The notes under the pieces: model-generated
Told to the model about the DNA's origin: nothing
Seen by the model: the letters and a program-made list of their open reading frames with translations, nothing else
Databases searched by the model: none
In this document: one piece after another, positions 34,791 through 47,170 of the stretch
How positions within the stretch are numbered: position 1 is the stretch's first letter
How the letters are laid out: every line of letters begins with the position of its first letter
Made by a program: the position numbers and the translations under genes
Assembly (NCBI RefSeq): GCF_004210375.1
Contig: NC_134834.1
Coordinates: forward strand, 137,611,009-137,675,008
DNA: 64,000 bases
Reading direction: 5' to 3'
DNA from: Tachypleus tridentatus
Lineage: Eukaryota; Arthropoda; Merostomata; Xiphosura; Limulidae

Positions 34791-35390
34791 TTAACAATTT
34801 ACGATAAAAGAAGTTTCAAGTCGGAGCAGAAACCAAAACATCATATTATCTTCCTTAAATCAGATCTTAAGATGAAAGACATGGTCACTGTAGAGAACAC
34901 GTTCAACTTCTTAGTAGATATAAAGGATATAGACTTTCTTTGAGAACAACTGAAATAATCTGTTATTGAAATAACAGAAGAAGTTATGCGGAAATAAGTA
35001 AAAAAGAGTAAAAGCAAATGAATGACGTATTCTACATCTCATAGAGACTAGAAAGACTATAGAAATAAGACCCAGAAATGTATAAAAGATTAGGTAAGGA
35101 CATTAAAAAGAAACTAATGAAAACAAACAAAAGAAATATTTTCAATATCAACAATGCCAAGAAATAGCGAATAATTGGCAAGTACAAAACATTCCATGAA
35201 AAGATTAAGGAAGCAATTGGAAAGACGTTATGTTCCAATATCGAATGCATAAGTGCAAAAGGTTACACCATCTTAATGGAGAAAAAGAGGCATTCTAAGT
35301 AGGTAATATGATTTCATTAAAGTGCTTTTTCTTTTCTTTTGAAGATGATAGAGGTGACTAGCCACAAGTAAAACAGAATATCGATGGATA
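34791..35390. other. Noncoding spacer between satellite blocks
   Basis: Satellite words are absent. The segment is purine-rich on the plus strand, with AAGA and GAAA runs. No gene is recognised. Confidence 0.45.
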
Positions 35391-36120
35391 ACCCATATAT
35401 CGATTCTGGTACAGTAATATTCACCCAGAACATCAACTACTATAAATACGTAATACAGAATATCCATCAAGTGAAAGCGATTTGCATAAAGAACATCAGC
35501 GTGAATACTAACATGTTACACAAAATATCCATTCTATCACAATAATGTTCACACATAATATCAATCTCACTTCTAACATGTTATACAGAATACCCATTCT
35601 GACACAGTAATGTGTAAACACATCACCGCAACACCCTAACGTGTTAAACAGAATGTCATTTTTCAAATAGTAATCTGCACACAGAACATCAACTACTACT
35701 TAATATTTAAACAGAATATCAACTCTGTCATAGTGATTTTCCCTTAGAAAATCAATGCAACTAGTAAAACGTTGTATATAATATCGATTCTGTCACAGTA
35801 AGATGCATATAGAACAGCGACAAAACTCCTGCCATGTTATACAGAATACTCATTCCGTTACAGCAAGGTGCACAAGAAAATCAACGCAAGGTCTTAACAT
35901 ATTACAAAAAATATCCATTTCCTCACAGTGATGTGCATTAAAAACATCAACAACTACTAAGGTGTTACACAGAATATCCATTCTGCCAAAATAGGATCCA
36001 CACATAACATCAACACCACTACTACTAGATGTCAAAATGAATATCAATTCTATTAAATTGCCATGTGCGAAATGAAAATTAACACGATTACTAAAATCTT
36101 ATACAGAATGCCCATTCTGT
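35391..36120. repeat. Degenerate satellite, about 63-bp unit, block 3
   Basis: Contains the clearest units, for example ACAGAATATCCATTCTGCC near 35969 and ACAGAATACCCATTCTGAC near 35584. The last unit runs into the diverged third copy of the 313-bp repeat. Confidence 0.78.
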
Positions 36121-36129
36121 CACTGTAAT

Positions 36130-36430
36130 CTAATGTGTGTGTCACGTCACGCTTGATTTCTCGAAATAGGTGGTGTCATAAAAGCCAAAATGCATTTATT
36201 TATTCGGACAAAATAGATTAATGTCTGCCCATTACGATTTTAGTGACCGGGTGCAACGGGGCTGTGAAGAGGGTGCCGTGAAACCTTATAAATGTAGTGA
36301 TTGTTGGTATAATAAGCCTAAAGTAAAAATGTAGTATGAAATCACCTAGTCTAAAGCCTGTACATAAAATTTACTACAAAAGTAAAAGTAAAAATATCGA
36401 TTCAACTTTAAACTTGAGTTGTTTCTGAAT
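36130..36430. repeat. 313-bp dispersed repeat, diverged copy 3
   Basis: Shared words with 7964-8276 include CACGCTTGATTTCTCGAAATAGG, CCATTACGATTTTAGTGAC, AAAACCTTATGAGTATAA-like text, TAAAATTTA(T/C) and ATATCGATTCAA. It has many substitutions and small indels. Confidence 0.75.
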
Positions 36431-37358
36431 CAAGCTACTGTTGGAACATAGTGTTATTAAACACTCTGGATTTTCTATATACAGATGTTGTTAACCAATA
36501 ATTATTCTATGAATAAGTTACAAATTTATTTCATGAGTGATTTTAGTTTTGAGTGGCTCAGATATTGTTAATATAAAAAAAAGAACAGTTTGAAGCATAT
36601 GAAATCAACAATCTTAGCCAGACTCATCGTTCTTGTAACATGATAAATCATGATTAATGTGTATGGTTATATTTGAGACCTGCAATTACGAGAGTGAATG
36701 CATTTATTATTCAATTTGTGTTTAATCAAAAAATAGAACATTTAAATTTATCAGAGCCTTTCGATGAAACTTTATGGGATACAGTAAAGATAAATGACTT
36801 TATTCTAGAGTTATCAAAAATAATGTGCGTGTAATCTACCTTTGAAGATTCTAGGGAAAAATGAAATCTATAAACTAACTGTGACGACAATAAAAAGTTC
36901 TTAAAATATCTTAATTTTGTTGTTTCTTACGATGAAAGATATAGCTTTTCTTTTACATTTCATGAATCAGTCACTTTGTCACTCATTAAACAGATGACAA
37001 CTTGTACTATGAAATATTCCAAGAAGGTTATTTCCTATGGTGGTTGTGTGTCTATATTCTGGAAAACACCTAATCACTTAACATTCCAAAGAGAAAATAC
37101 GTTTTAAATTACTATTGAACAACACTCACCGTATAACAGTTTCCCGATATATTAATTCTGATTCCACTGTACAACAACAGAAACCGTACATCATGTATTT
37201 ACTGTATATTCAGTTACCATTGACTTTCGGTCTTCTCTCGGAACTTGGCTATAGTACAGGCATGTAGTAATAGCATTTGTGTATTTGTGCTTATGTACAT
37301 GCATTTAAACTATCTGTCTGTGTAAAATTATACTGTACCAAAAACTATCACGAATGAA
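36431..37358. other. Noncoding stretch
   Basis: AT-rich, with no gene or repeat recognised. Confidence 0.45.
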
Positions 37359-37359
37359 A

Positions 37360-37636
37360 AATATTGACATTCTGTACCACTAATAATAAAACGTGTTGTA
37401 AAACTTTAAACTAGAAGAACGCTAAACATGTACAATCTGGAAATACCACTATTTTTTTTAACTTTGATAGAGCTTCTTTGGATTATTTGACCATTCTTTG
37501 GAATATTGACATTCTGTACTACTAATAATAAAACGTGTTGTAAAACTTTAAACTAGAAGAACGCTAAACATGTACAATCTGGAGATACCACTATTTTTTT
37601 TTAACTTTGATAGAGCTTCTTTGGATTATTTGACCA
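37360..37636. repeat. 142-bp tandem duplication
   Basis: The segment starting AATATTGACATTCTGTAC occurs at 37360 and again at 37502. The second copy has two or three substitutions and one extra T in a T run. The last few bases are missing from copy 2. Confidence 0.9.
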
Positions 37637-37824
37637 CTTGCGTGTGCATGAAAGGACAATCTGTAAAATCTGACATAGTGTTTGGTAATACCGATTACTT
37701 TCCCACAAGCTAGCTAATAACAATTAATGTAAATAAAATCTTTTGCTTACAATGAACTGAAATACTTTTTAAGGTCATTCCATATACTAAACATCAATAG
37801 GTGTGCATACGGAGGATAACAATT

Positions 37825-37872
37825 CTAAACCTGAAGATAACCTAGGAAGGTCGAAACGTTGTTCTCTCCTTA
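37825..37872 (+). mobile_element. Penelope-like retroelement 3' tail, split by a SINE
   Basis: AACCTGAAGATAACCTAGG followed by AAGGTCGAAACGTTGTTCTC matches the tail of the Penelope-like element at 47.75 kb. The text resumes at 38154 after a SINE insertion. The 12-bp GTTCTCTCCTTA occurs on both sides (37861-37872 and 38154-38165). Confidence 0.6.
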
Positions 37873-38150
37873 AGGCCCGGCATGGCTAGATGGGTTAAGG
37901 CGTTCGACTCGTAATCCAAGGGTCGCGGGTTCGAATCCCGGTCGCACCAAACATGCTCGCCCTTTCATCCGTTGGGACATTATAACGTTACGGCCAATCC
38001 CACTATTCGTTGGTAAAAGAGTAGCCCAAGAGTTGGCGGTGGGTGCTGATGACTAGCTGCCTTCCCTCTAGTCTTACACTGCTAAATTAGGGACGGCTAG
38101 CGCAGATAGCCCTTGAGTAGCTTTGCGCGAAATTCAAAATAAAAAAAAAT
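37873..38150 (+). mobile_element. tRNA-derived SINE, full length, with 12-bp target duplication
   Basis: One of the best-preserved copies: GGCCCGGCATGGCTAGATGG, box B GGTTCGAATCC, complete body, A-rich tail AAAATAAAAAAAAATAAC. It is flanked by GTTCTCTCCTTA on both sides, as expected for LINE-driven insertion. Confidence 0.93.
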
Positions 38151-38862
38151 AACGTTCTCTCCTTATCTATAACAGTGTTAATACCCACAACAGCCGTTCT
38201 GAGATACAGGATAACAATGTTTCGTCTAATACACACTTCACTGGTTCATTAAAATAAAAGTGACCATTCCTTTCCGTGGACTTACATAAAACAAAATATA
38301 TAGTATTTTGTTAAAGCTGTTATTCGCATTCCTTTTTAATTACACATCGTCAAATGAGTGAACGAAACTGGGAATAAATCTTTCTTTTAAAGAGTCCACT
38401 GGCCTAAGACTGAATACACGCATATTTATGTATTTAATCTGCTGTTAGGTCTGTTTACTTGACTACTTTTCTTATATAGAAAGTAATTAAATAAAATATA
38501 AAAACGCAGTTGTATTTCAATTTTAACATAACATTGTCTGAAAACCAAAGAAAGAACGATTCTTCAAATTAATACATTTTAAATTTTACTTAATTGCTAG
38601 CGTTAGATTACTAATTAGCAGGGCTAATTTTTTGAAAAGATCCCCAGATGTTATTGAACTTCAGACTGTTTCTTATAGACAGATATTAAAAATGAGGATA
38701 TGTCTGAACTTATGATCGAGCTTGTCAACACTACCCTCAAATAAGTAACTCTGTTAATGTTCGATTACAGACAAATATAATTTGTTGTAAAATGAATTCA
38801 CAACTCTCATACATAGTTAACACGCCTGTAAATTTGTTGTAGTTCTAAATTCTAATTAGTTG

Positions 38863-39133
38863 GCTCGGCATGGCCAAGCGTGTTAAGGCGTCCAGCTCGT
38901 AATCCGAAAGTCGCGGGTTCAAATCCCGGTCGCACCAAATATGCCCACCCTTTCAGCCGTGAGGCGTTATAATGTGACGGTCAATCCCACTATTCGTTGG
39001 TAAAAGAGTAGCCCAAGAGGTGGCGATGGGTGGTGATAACTAGTTGCCTTCCCTCTAGTCTTACACTGCTAAATTAGGGACGGCTAGCGCAGATAGCCCT
39101 CGAGTAGCTTTGCGCAAAATTCAAGACAAACAA
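38863..39133 (+). mobile_element. tRNA-derived SINE, full length, with target duplication
   Basis: The head is CTCGGCATGGCCAAGCGTG, with full body and tail. CTAATTAG lies at 38852-38859 and 39135-39142. Confidence 0.92.
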
Positions 39134-39144
39134 ACTAATTAGGT

Positions 39145-40790
39145 ATCATAAATATTAAAAATAACAAGTCAAAATTAATCAACCATAGTCAAACTCTCTT
39201 TCATTTTAAAATATATTTTATTTGAAACAACGAATATCTTGCCCAATCGAATGCATATTTCCATATTGCTGAGGAAGTAAGAGGTGACATTTCTGAAAGG
39301 TAAGGGCGAATTTAGGTCAATTGGGGTCCGAGGCAGTAGAATAACATTTTTGCCCCTCTAATGAATAGAACTGCATATAATGTATAAAAATTTCAAAATC
39401 TATTTGCGATGAGGACTCCCAAGTGACCGGGGTCCTGGTGCAACTGCTTCTTCTTCTCACTTCACCATTAACATGGCCTTATCGAAAGGACGTCATGCTT
39501 ATATAATGCAATAACACAATACCACTGGATGCAGCAGGTAGAGAACGAAACTGGTAGTAATTTAAATATGTACAGATCATTAAAAGTATTAAAGTGTTTT
39601 TGATCAGCCATGTATTTTAACATTAAACATAAAATACTTGAGAAATTGTGCCTAGTATTTGCTGTGATTTTTTTCTCCACATACTGCGGATTCATTGAAA
39701 GTAAACTTCAAAAATGCACCTGTACATTAACAGCCTTGACTTCAGTTACAGTTAAAAAAAAAGCAGAAAAAATAAAATGCCATTGTATAGCAACAATGTA
39801 TGTAAAGAGAGTGATTTAGCAAATCATAAAACTATGATTTGTCGACCAGATAAATTATACCGTTGTAATCTGGTTTATAACTACCATCTCAATAATACAA
39901 AGTTTAGATGATACATATAGAATTCAGTTTCTAGAGTTACTATAAATCTATATATGATATTCACGTTACTAAATACAGACAAAAAATACGCATTACAAAT
40001 GTTTAAGCTGGAAACAGTACTTAGATTTAGTGCGAAATATCAGAAGGTTAGAAAATGTGTTTAGCAAAGTTTTTTGACTGTTTCCTAAGAAGGATTAAAT
40101 TGAGCTCATAATATTTGTATTTGTAATCTTTAGTTAGTCATACAGAGGTGGTTCACACATTTACAGTAGTGTGAACTGTAGTAATGAGCATTGGCTACAA
40201 AAACACAACGTTTTCAAGTTGTTTCAATTAATGCCGCCAAGCGGTCATTAATGAACAACCATATTACTAATCAGTTTATAAACGTTTACCCGTACTAAGA
40301 GAGAATAAATAAAAAGGAAGTTGATTTAGGTAATCATAAAACAGTTTGTTTAACAAAAGAACAAAAATATGAGTGTATAAAAATAAAAGTTTATTTATTA
40401 TTATTAATTGTTTGTTTGTTGTTAAATTCAAAACTACACAATGAATAACGTTTTCTAGCGTTATAAGATGTTAGCCTTATCGCTGAACCTCTGGACAGCT
40501 GTCACTATGAAAATGGCGTAATAGGAAAGTTTTTAATGTGAAAAATGTCGGTTTTAAAACTCAGAACAACACAAGTTAAAAAACTAAGACATGCGTTTTT
40601 CTTCGTTTCCCGGGATCCATTTACTAAGTTGGACACGACAGGTAGCCAAGCAACTGTGATTTTGCTGTTAAACAAACTTATGAACTACTTATCTAGTTAC
40701 CTACACTGTTGTGGGCTAAGTTAGATGTTTGTGTTGCTCACCAGAGAGAGTTCAAATTTTGATGTGACGTAACGAGTTGAGTAACGTTGT
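39145..40790. other. Noncoding stretch
   Basis: No gene is seen. The segment near 39300-39440 (GGTCCGAGGCAGTAGAATAA, then ACCGGGGTCCTGGTGCAAC) has the look of an old repeat and may be related to 43.04-43.21 kb. Confidence 0.35.
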
Positions 40791-40794
40791 TTGT

Positions 40795-40914
40795 TGTTTT
40801 GAAGTAAGCACAAAGTTACACAATGGGCTATCTATGCTCTGCCCACCACGGGTATCGAAACCCGGTTTTCAGCGTTGTAAGTCCGCAGACATGCCGCTGA
40901 GCCACTGGGGGGCG
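40795..40914 (-). mobile_element. Second-family tRNA-like SINE
   Basis: On the minus strand: CCCCCCAGTGGCTCAGCGG, a box B near GGGTTTCGATACCCG, GGGCAGAGCATAGATAGCCC, and a tail ending TTGTGCTTACTTCAAAAC. About 120 bp. Confidence 0.75.
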
Positions 40915-42650
40915 AGTTGAGTAACATCTCGAACCTTGAGTTGAAGCTTTAGAATAAGATAGAAACGCTAGTTAAGAGTACAGTAGTAATTAGTTCATTA
41001 ATTTTTAAGTTAATTGCCATAAATATTGTTTTCAACTACACGCTGAGATAATAGATATACGCAAGTCAGTTAGTATTTACTTTTGTTTGCGAATTAAACT
41101 TATTTGCGAAGTTGCAGATTTTGTAAGAGTTGTTTAAGTAATAAAACGCTATAATTTGCATTGTTTCTACATGATACTCAACATACTGTTACAATGATAC
41201 GACGTTGTTGCATCAATAAACTTCAAACAAACTTCCAAGTGTTGAAAATAACTACTGTTAATACTTTTTGTTCAAGTCTTAATGGTTTAATTACGTTTAT
41301 ACGTCACTTAGCATCTTTACATTTACTTACAAATTTATATAATATACATAATAATTTTACAAAACACAAAAATTATAAGCTTTTTTGAATTACAAGCAAC
41401 GCATGCTTAATTTACAATTTTGTTGAAAAAATGGATCTTGCTACATTATAGTGCAGAAAGCTACTAATATCATTTGAAGAGAGGAAGTGTAGATGCTACA
41501 AAACATATATATGTTTTATGAGCTGCAGACAAAGAAAATGGTAAACGACAGAATACCATATTCTATGGGGCGAGTGGATGTGAACAACTACGCAGTTTTG
41601 CTAAGATTAAACATGTAAAGTTTGAAATCTAATGTATTATACGTGGTTACAAAAGAAAACCTACTGAATGTGGATTTGTAGTTGAATCATTTTATTGAAT
41701 ATTCTAAGCACTCATACACTTTACGACTTCTAAGTTTTTGTTTAATATAACTAAACCAAGTATCAAAATTTTTCCTTATGTCTGCACATCCTCTTCTGAA
41801 TTTCTAATTTGTTACAAATAGTGAGAAAAAAACAATCGTATGATGTCAAAAAATCAGTTGTACTAGTACTTTGTTTTTGTTATTAAGAGCCACGCTAAAC
41901 ATTTGACTGTGTTCTACCCACTTCCATCTCAAAAGCCAGTTTTTAACATTATAAGCCCTGAAACCTTTTGCTGAGCTAGTGGTGGCTGAAACTAGCGATG
42001 AATGCAGTGTTGCAAGGAAAAAATTAATGAACATACAGTGACGGATTTATTTTTGATGTCAACGTTTTTTTCAGTATATATATTTTTTTTTTTTACATAT
42101 TGCGTGTATTGTTGGTTGCATACTGAGCAAGTCCCGCCAGTTCTCTAACTTTGTTTATTTTTACTTTCAATAATATTCTACATTTCTTTTACCAAAACGC
42201 TCTTGTTGAAACTTCAAGAAACTCGCGTGATTCGTATAACAGCAGATAGCCGAAAGACAGTAATAAAAGATAATTATTGAACAATTACAATTAGTGTGAT
42301 ATAGGTCTCAGAAGCTATAATTGTGATAAACGCTTACTAATCGCAAAACTCCAGAAATTTAACCAGGAATGTTTATTGATTTCGAACATTAAAAATCGTT
42401 TAACCTCAGTGAATTACTTCGGACGTTAGTAATTCTAGGAGGACATTAAATATTTTCGCCAGAAAAAGTCAGCTTGTAACCGGTGTGAGGCCAGCCAAGA
42501 AAAGCCAGCATTAGCTTAGGGGAGGTGTAACTATATCAATTCATAAGTAATTTGATCGTTGTGAACCTGGACCATCAATAAAATATTCAGTTCTAGACCA
42601 GATAAAGACTCAGTATAGTTGGTAAGGTTGCAAAACTCTTGTATATATGT
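40915..42650. other. Noncoding stretch with a worn second-family SINE
   Basis: At about 41870-41985 a minus-strand remnant (CCACCACTAGCTCAGCAAAA ... AACACAGTCAAATGTTTAGC) is recognisable. A T run lies near 42081-42096. Otherwise no gene. Confidence 0.4.
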
Positions 42651-42766
42651 GTGTTTTCTTACAGCAAAGTCATATTGGGCTATCTGCTGAGTCCACTGAA
42701 GGGTATCGAATCCCTGATTTTAGAGTTGTAATGCCGAAGAATTACCGCTGTACCAGTGGGGGGGAC
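42651..42766 (-). mobile_element. Second-family tRNA-like SINE
   Basis: On the minus strand: CCCCCCCACTGGTACAGCGG, box B GGGATTCGATACCC, TGGACTCAGCAGATAGCCC, then GACTTTGCTGTAAGAAAACA. It closely matches the plus-strand copy at 48.56 kb. Confidence 0.85.
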
Positions 42767-43039
42767 TCTTGTATATAAACCAATATTTGTAATAACCATT
42801 AATATCATTTGTGTTATTATTATTTGTATGTTAAAATATATTTGTGTTGAAAAAGAAAATTGTGTGTATCAATCTTGTTGGCTAGTATAAATTTGATACA
42901 TGTCGCCATTTCAGTAACTTTTAAAGTAAAATTCCTAGCTTGTCCGAGATAAATCTTAATACGTAACATATAATTAACAAATAAAAAAACAGTGATAGAG
43001 TACACAAAAATCAGCTCCAAAACATAATATTATGGTACA

Positions 43040-43215
43040 GATGCAGTGGAAGATTTAAGGCTGTGTGAGCCCAGAAGCTAATAAATTTTGTGAGCCCTAC
43101 ATCCCATGTAATTTTACGCAGAATAAAATTATCAATGGGTCCTCATTAAGACCATTGGCCCTGGTACTAAGCCTCATCTAGCCCCTACCTAAATACGCCA
43201 CTGACAGATGCTCAG
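43040..43215. repeat. Possible old dispersed repeat
   Basis: CATTGGCCCTGGTACTAAGC followed by CCCTACCTAAATACGCCACTG has the style of a known kind of animal repeat. No second clean copy in this window; weakly related text lies near 39.3 kb. Confidence 0.3.
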
Positions 43216-43323
43216 TAAAACACTACGTCATCGGTAAGTTCGCTAGGCGTAACCAAATTCTTTACAGTAATGAGTTTACTTCAAACTTCCGGACATATTT
43301 TCGGAAAAGAAAAAGCATATTAA

Positions 43324-45170
43324 CACATTGCGGACGGATCATGAGTTTACTCATGTTTCATACAGGTCATCTTTGTGTGCCATTTATTACAACGTTGAGT
43401 TTGAAAGAGTCAGATGCGTTTTATTTTGTTCATAACTCAACTATACTTTATTATTTATTTTAAACTTACAGAGCATGTACATGAAAATACCTATTAAATT
43501 TTTAGTGTGTTATCTTGTAAAACATTTTCCTATATGGAGTAGAATCACACAAAACTTGCATCCGTATAGCTTTTCACTTCTTTTCCCATGGGCAGTACAA
43601 ACTCTGCAAGCTCTAGTAGGAAGTTTCTTTTTTTCCTGTAGATAAAATGAACACAGAATATGTTGCTTCATGTCACTAGATAGTCTTCCTGGGGGATCTT
43701 TATGTAAAGCTCTCCTTTAGATAATGGACAAGGTTCATTCCTTTCTAGTTTCAGATAACCCTTCTTTCTCTTTGTCAGTAATCCATTCGTTTATCACGGA
43801 AAGAAGGACCTTCTTATATTTTATTTTTCTGTTGATTCAGAGCTTTGTAGATTATACATGAATTGAAAAGACCACGATTTATTAGATAAAGTACTAATGT
43901 ACTTTAGACATAGACTCTTGATTTTGAATGGTTGAAACCATTTTCGTTCTAAAAAATGAAAACACCACCTTTTCTACGGAAAGATGTTTTACCTTTTGTT
44001 CTTGTTGAAACTTCAGGCTTGGCAGATTTACAAAAACAGATGGTAGTAGTGTTGTAATAATTGCCCTAATATACGTGGTGCCACAATCCAAGATTGAAGC
44101 AAGAACTGAAATAATAGTTTCTTCCAATTTTTCCCTCGTCATTATAAATCTCTGTTGTATATAACCTGTGTCACTCTCACACACAATTCTCACCAGCAGG
44201 CTATATTTTACAATCTTTGCAGGGTTGTGCATTCGGATTCTTAGACATCCTCTCCATGGAATCTTGTCCTAATCCAATGACAACTGTTGATTTGGTTAGT
44301 ATTTATTGAAGAAATAATCCAGTAGTGTTTGACTTTTGAAGAGTATGCTTGAAGATTCATCCATTTCCTGATTTATCATTGAAATTCCAAAAGGTCTAAA
44401 TTTGTTCAAATCTATTTCAGGATCATTGTCTAAAACAATATCAGGCTAATCAAAAGAGGATCTGTTGATCAATAATCTTTCCAGTCATAATTCCTTATTT
44501 GTCCCATTAGTAGAATAAGGCCTAGGAATTTCCTTATATCTATAGGGGTAACTTCAGACCTCTGAAGTCCTTTAGATGAAATTTTATGTTTCTCTGCAGT
44601 TTGATTATGGTAGGTACACATTTCCTGACAAAACATTTCAAACAGGTTATAACTAAACATTAGACTTGTCATAGCAGCAATACGTTTTGGGGTCTAATAA
44701 ACCCTGGATGTCCTTCAAAATTTCCAAGTTCAGTGGAATACCTATTTTTGACCAATTACGATTATCACAATGGGAAAACAAATCAGTACCTGGAATATTT
44801 GTAGAATCAACATCACTTTCTGATTCAGAACCAGCTGAGAGCACAATAACTTTACTTATCTTTGAGGTCTTTCATCACTGTAACTAGAGTCACTGTTAGA
44901 ATGATCTACAAACACATCCACATTAGAATCTTCACCTTCACTTGGAAGATCTGACGAATCATCATCAAGTAGTTCGGTAATTATTTCATCTTCACTCAAT
45001 ACATCACGTTTTCTGCGAGAAACCATTTATAAAAATATTGACATTGTAAGGACAAATCAGAAAACTAATAACCTTCCGGAACAAAATAAAACGTGTCCGA
45101 CTACTTTCAAACTCAACGTTTCAGAGCCCTGCATGAAACACGAGTAAACTCGTGATTCATCCACAATATG
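43324..45170 (-). mobile_element. piggyBac-like element, complete ends, TTAA target duplication
   Basis: TTAA lies immediately outside both ends (43320-43323 and 45171-45174). The left end starts CACATTGCGGACGGATCATG; the right end, read inward on the minus strand, starts CATATTGTGGATGAATCACG. The inverted similarity continues for about 110 bp to the GTTTTATTTTGTTC word on each side. Each end holds a palindrome (ATGAGTTTACTCAT or ACGAGTTTACTCGT). Length 1847 bp. TTAA specificity is diagnostic for the piggyBac superfamily. Confidence 0.93.
43560..45026 (-). pseudogene. piggyBac-like (PGBD4-type) transposase, degenerate
   Basis: The minus-strand ATG at 45026-45024 opens a short basic and then acidic leader (MVSRRKRDVLSEDEIITELL), typical of piggyBac proteins. 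It continues through frame changes: SESESDVDSTNIPGTDLF, MFSYNLFEMFCQEMCTYHNQ, VTPIDIRKFLGLILLMGQIR, WKDY, WRGCLRIRMHNPA-like text, AKIVKYSLLVRIVCESDTGY and KMVSTIQNQE. The C-terminal region ends in a cysteine-containing stretch (TRACRVC...CKFC) like the usual zinc-binding tail. Several stops and shifts are present, and the SIDE-type catalytic segment is not readable. Dead copy. Confidence 0.88.
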
Positions 45171-45174
45171 TTAA

Positions 45175-45469
45175 AACCTGGGTAACCAATACATTTTTTC
45201 ATTTATATTAAATATTATATGAATTATGAAATTTCAAGTATGTATTCTTTTTTTTAACATCTCAAAACGCATTCTCAGCCACAAAATGTGAAATGCATAA
45301 CTCAGTTTCGATGAACGTCCACCCTTATAAGTTTATTAGTTGAGAAGTAACCCTTTCAGAGATTCCATGGCTTACTATTTGAGTAAGAATTTTAATCACT
45401 TATGTACTTATAACATTACATATTTCTCTTCAGATTGTTATTATTTATACAGCACTTATTCCTAGCAAT
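45175..45469. other. Noncoding spacer
   Basis: No feature recognised between the piggyBac-like element and the next SINE. Confidence 0.45.
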
Positions 45470-45478
45470 AAGTATTCA

Positions 45479-45737
45479 GGTCCGGCATAGCCAGGTGGTT
45501 AAGCGCTCAACCCGTAATCTGAGGTTCGCGGGTTTGAATCGTCGTCACACCAACCATGTTCGCCATGAGGGCGTTATAATGTGACGATGATTCCCATTAT
45601 TCGTTGGTAAAAGAGCAGTCCAAGAGTTGGTGATGGATAGTGGTGACTAGCTGCTTTCCCTCTAGTTTTACACTCCTAAATTAGAGACGGCTAGCGCAGA
45701 TAGCCCTCGGGTTGCTTTGCGCGAAATTAACAAAAAC
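45479..45737 (+). mobile_element. tRNA-derived SINE with target duplication
   Basis: The head is TCCGGCATAGCCAGGTGG and the body is somewhat diverged. AAGTATTC flanks both sides (45470-45477 and 45738-45745). Confidence 0.9.
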
Positions 45738-46164
45738 AAGTATTCTAATGATATGTGAAAACAAATGCTGTAAGTTGTGCCCCCTATCGATTTAAATAAC
45801 TTTAATAATTATCGTAAAAACAGGTTAATCTTTAGTTGATTTCGAAAAAAATTTTTTTATCATAATTATTTTTTTTTTGTTCACTGTTAAGACACTTGGG
45901 ACACTGAGTTTAATATCTTGTGCAGGTATAGAGAAAATCGGGCTAACAGCTTTAGAAACGTTTTTACAATATTTATACTAGGTGAGATGGAAGCACAACT
46001 GAATATCTTCAAATCATTTTAGAAAATTAAAAGCTAATGCATTATATATGGCAATACTACTAAAATCGCCGACTGTAATTTTGAACTATCAACCAAAAGA
46101 AAGGTACCAAAACGGTAGAACCCTCTGCCAACTTTAAGACTTCTTTAACGACTTGTAGGATTTA

Positions 46165-46276
46165 CAGTTTCATTATCGCTTCCATGGCTGAGAGAGCGAG
46201 CATGCTTGGCTCCTAGTTTCCATCCCGCGACCCATAGTTTGTGAGTCGAGCGCCTTAAACACCAGGCCAGGCTAGT
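46165..46276 (-). mobile_element. tRNA-derived SINE, head fragment
   Basis: Only the tRNA-like end and the start of the body are recognisable (GGCTGAGAGAGCGAGCATGC, then GAGTCGAGCGCCTTAAACAC in plus orientation). Confidence 0.65.
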
Positions 46277-47009
46277 GTTTTCCAAGTTATAGGGCAATAT
46301 ATCTCTTTGTGTAGCTTTGTGTTTAACTACAAACAAACAAATAAAGCTTTTTTATTCTCGCATTTGCTCACTCCTTACAAGCATCTTTTTTATTTAAAAA
46401 TGATTAAAAACAGGTAAATAAATTATTGATTTTGGTGTTATCACTCGCGAAAATTATTTTAATTAAAAGAGGAAGGGTGAAAAGAAACTTCGGTTAGTGA
46501 AGGGGACGACGCCGATATTTAAAATTTGGAAAACACTGAGCTAATACATAAAACATAATTGCTAGAAAATATAAATTACGATGATCTTTTAAACCAGGTA
46601 GTATGATAAATATTGATTTGTTTTAACTAAAAACACTGAAATAATTTCTTTAATTGTTAGAATAAAGAAAGTAAATGATATACCAACTCGAAAAAACTAT
46701 AATAAATTAGATTTATTAATCTACATTACATATTCTTAGGAAATGTTATTAAAATTCGCGAAGTTTAGATGTTTTAACACAAAGCTAAACATCTGACCAC
46801 AGGTATCGAACCCCGAATTGCAGCATAATAAACTCCTAATTTTACCATTAAGTCACGTTTGGTTCTAACCCGATATTGTTGGTTCATAACTGATAGTTAT
46901 GATGTAACACGCACCTTCAGAAAAACACGAATGATTTTTTTGCGCATTTTGTCTCTACCCCAACCAAATTTTCTCAAGAGGCGTCAGTTGGACCTTTTGT
47001 AGCATTCTG
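46277..47009. other. Noncoding stretch with a small SINE fragment
   Basis: At about 46775-46860 a piece (GGTATCGAACCCCGAATTGC) resembles the second SINE family on the minus strand. Otherwise nothing. Confidence 0.35.
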
Positions 47010-47170
47010 AATTTTGGTTCTGGTGAGCCTGGTTCGAATCTGTCCGATACCACAAAATATTCTCTGCACTCAAAGTGGGAGTGCCTTTATAAGAGTGATA
47101 GTCAATTTCTTAGGGTGGATAGTAGGTGATAGGGCGTCGTCGATAGGCTGCCTTTCCTCAGAAGTTCAAA
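47010..47170 (+). mobile_element. Possible third tRNA-like SINE or worn copy
   Basis: A box-B-like GGTTCGAATCTG (about 47031) is followed by AGTGGGAGTGCCTTTATAAG and GATAGGCTGCCTTTCCTC, echoing the layout of the main SINE family but with low identity. Confidence 0.4.
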
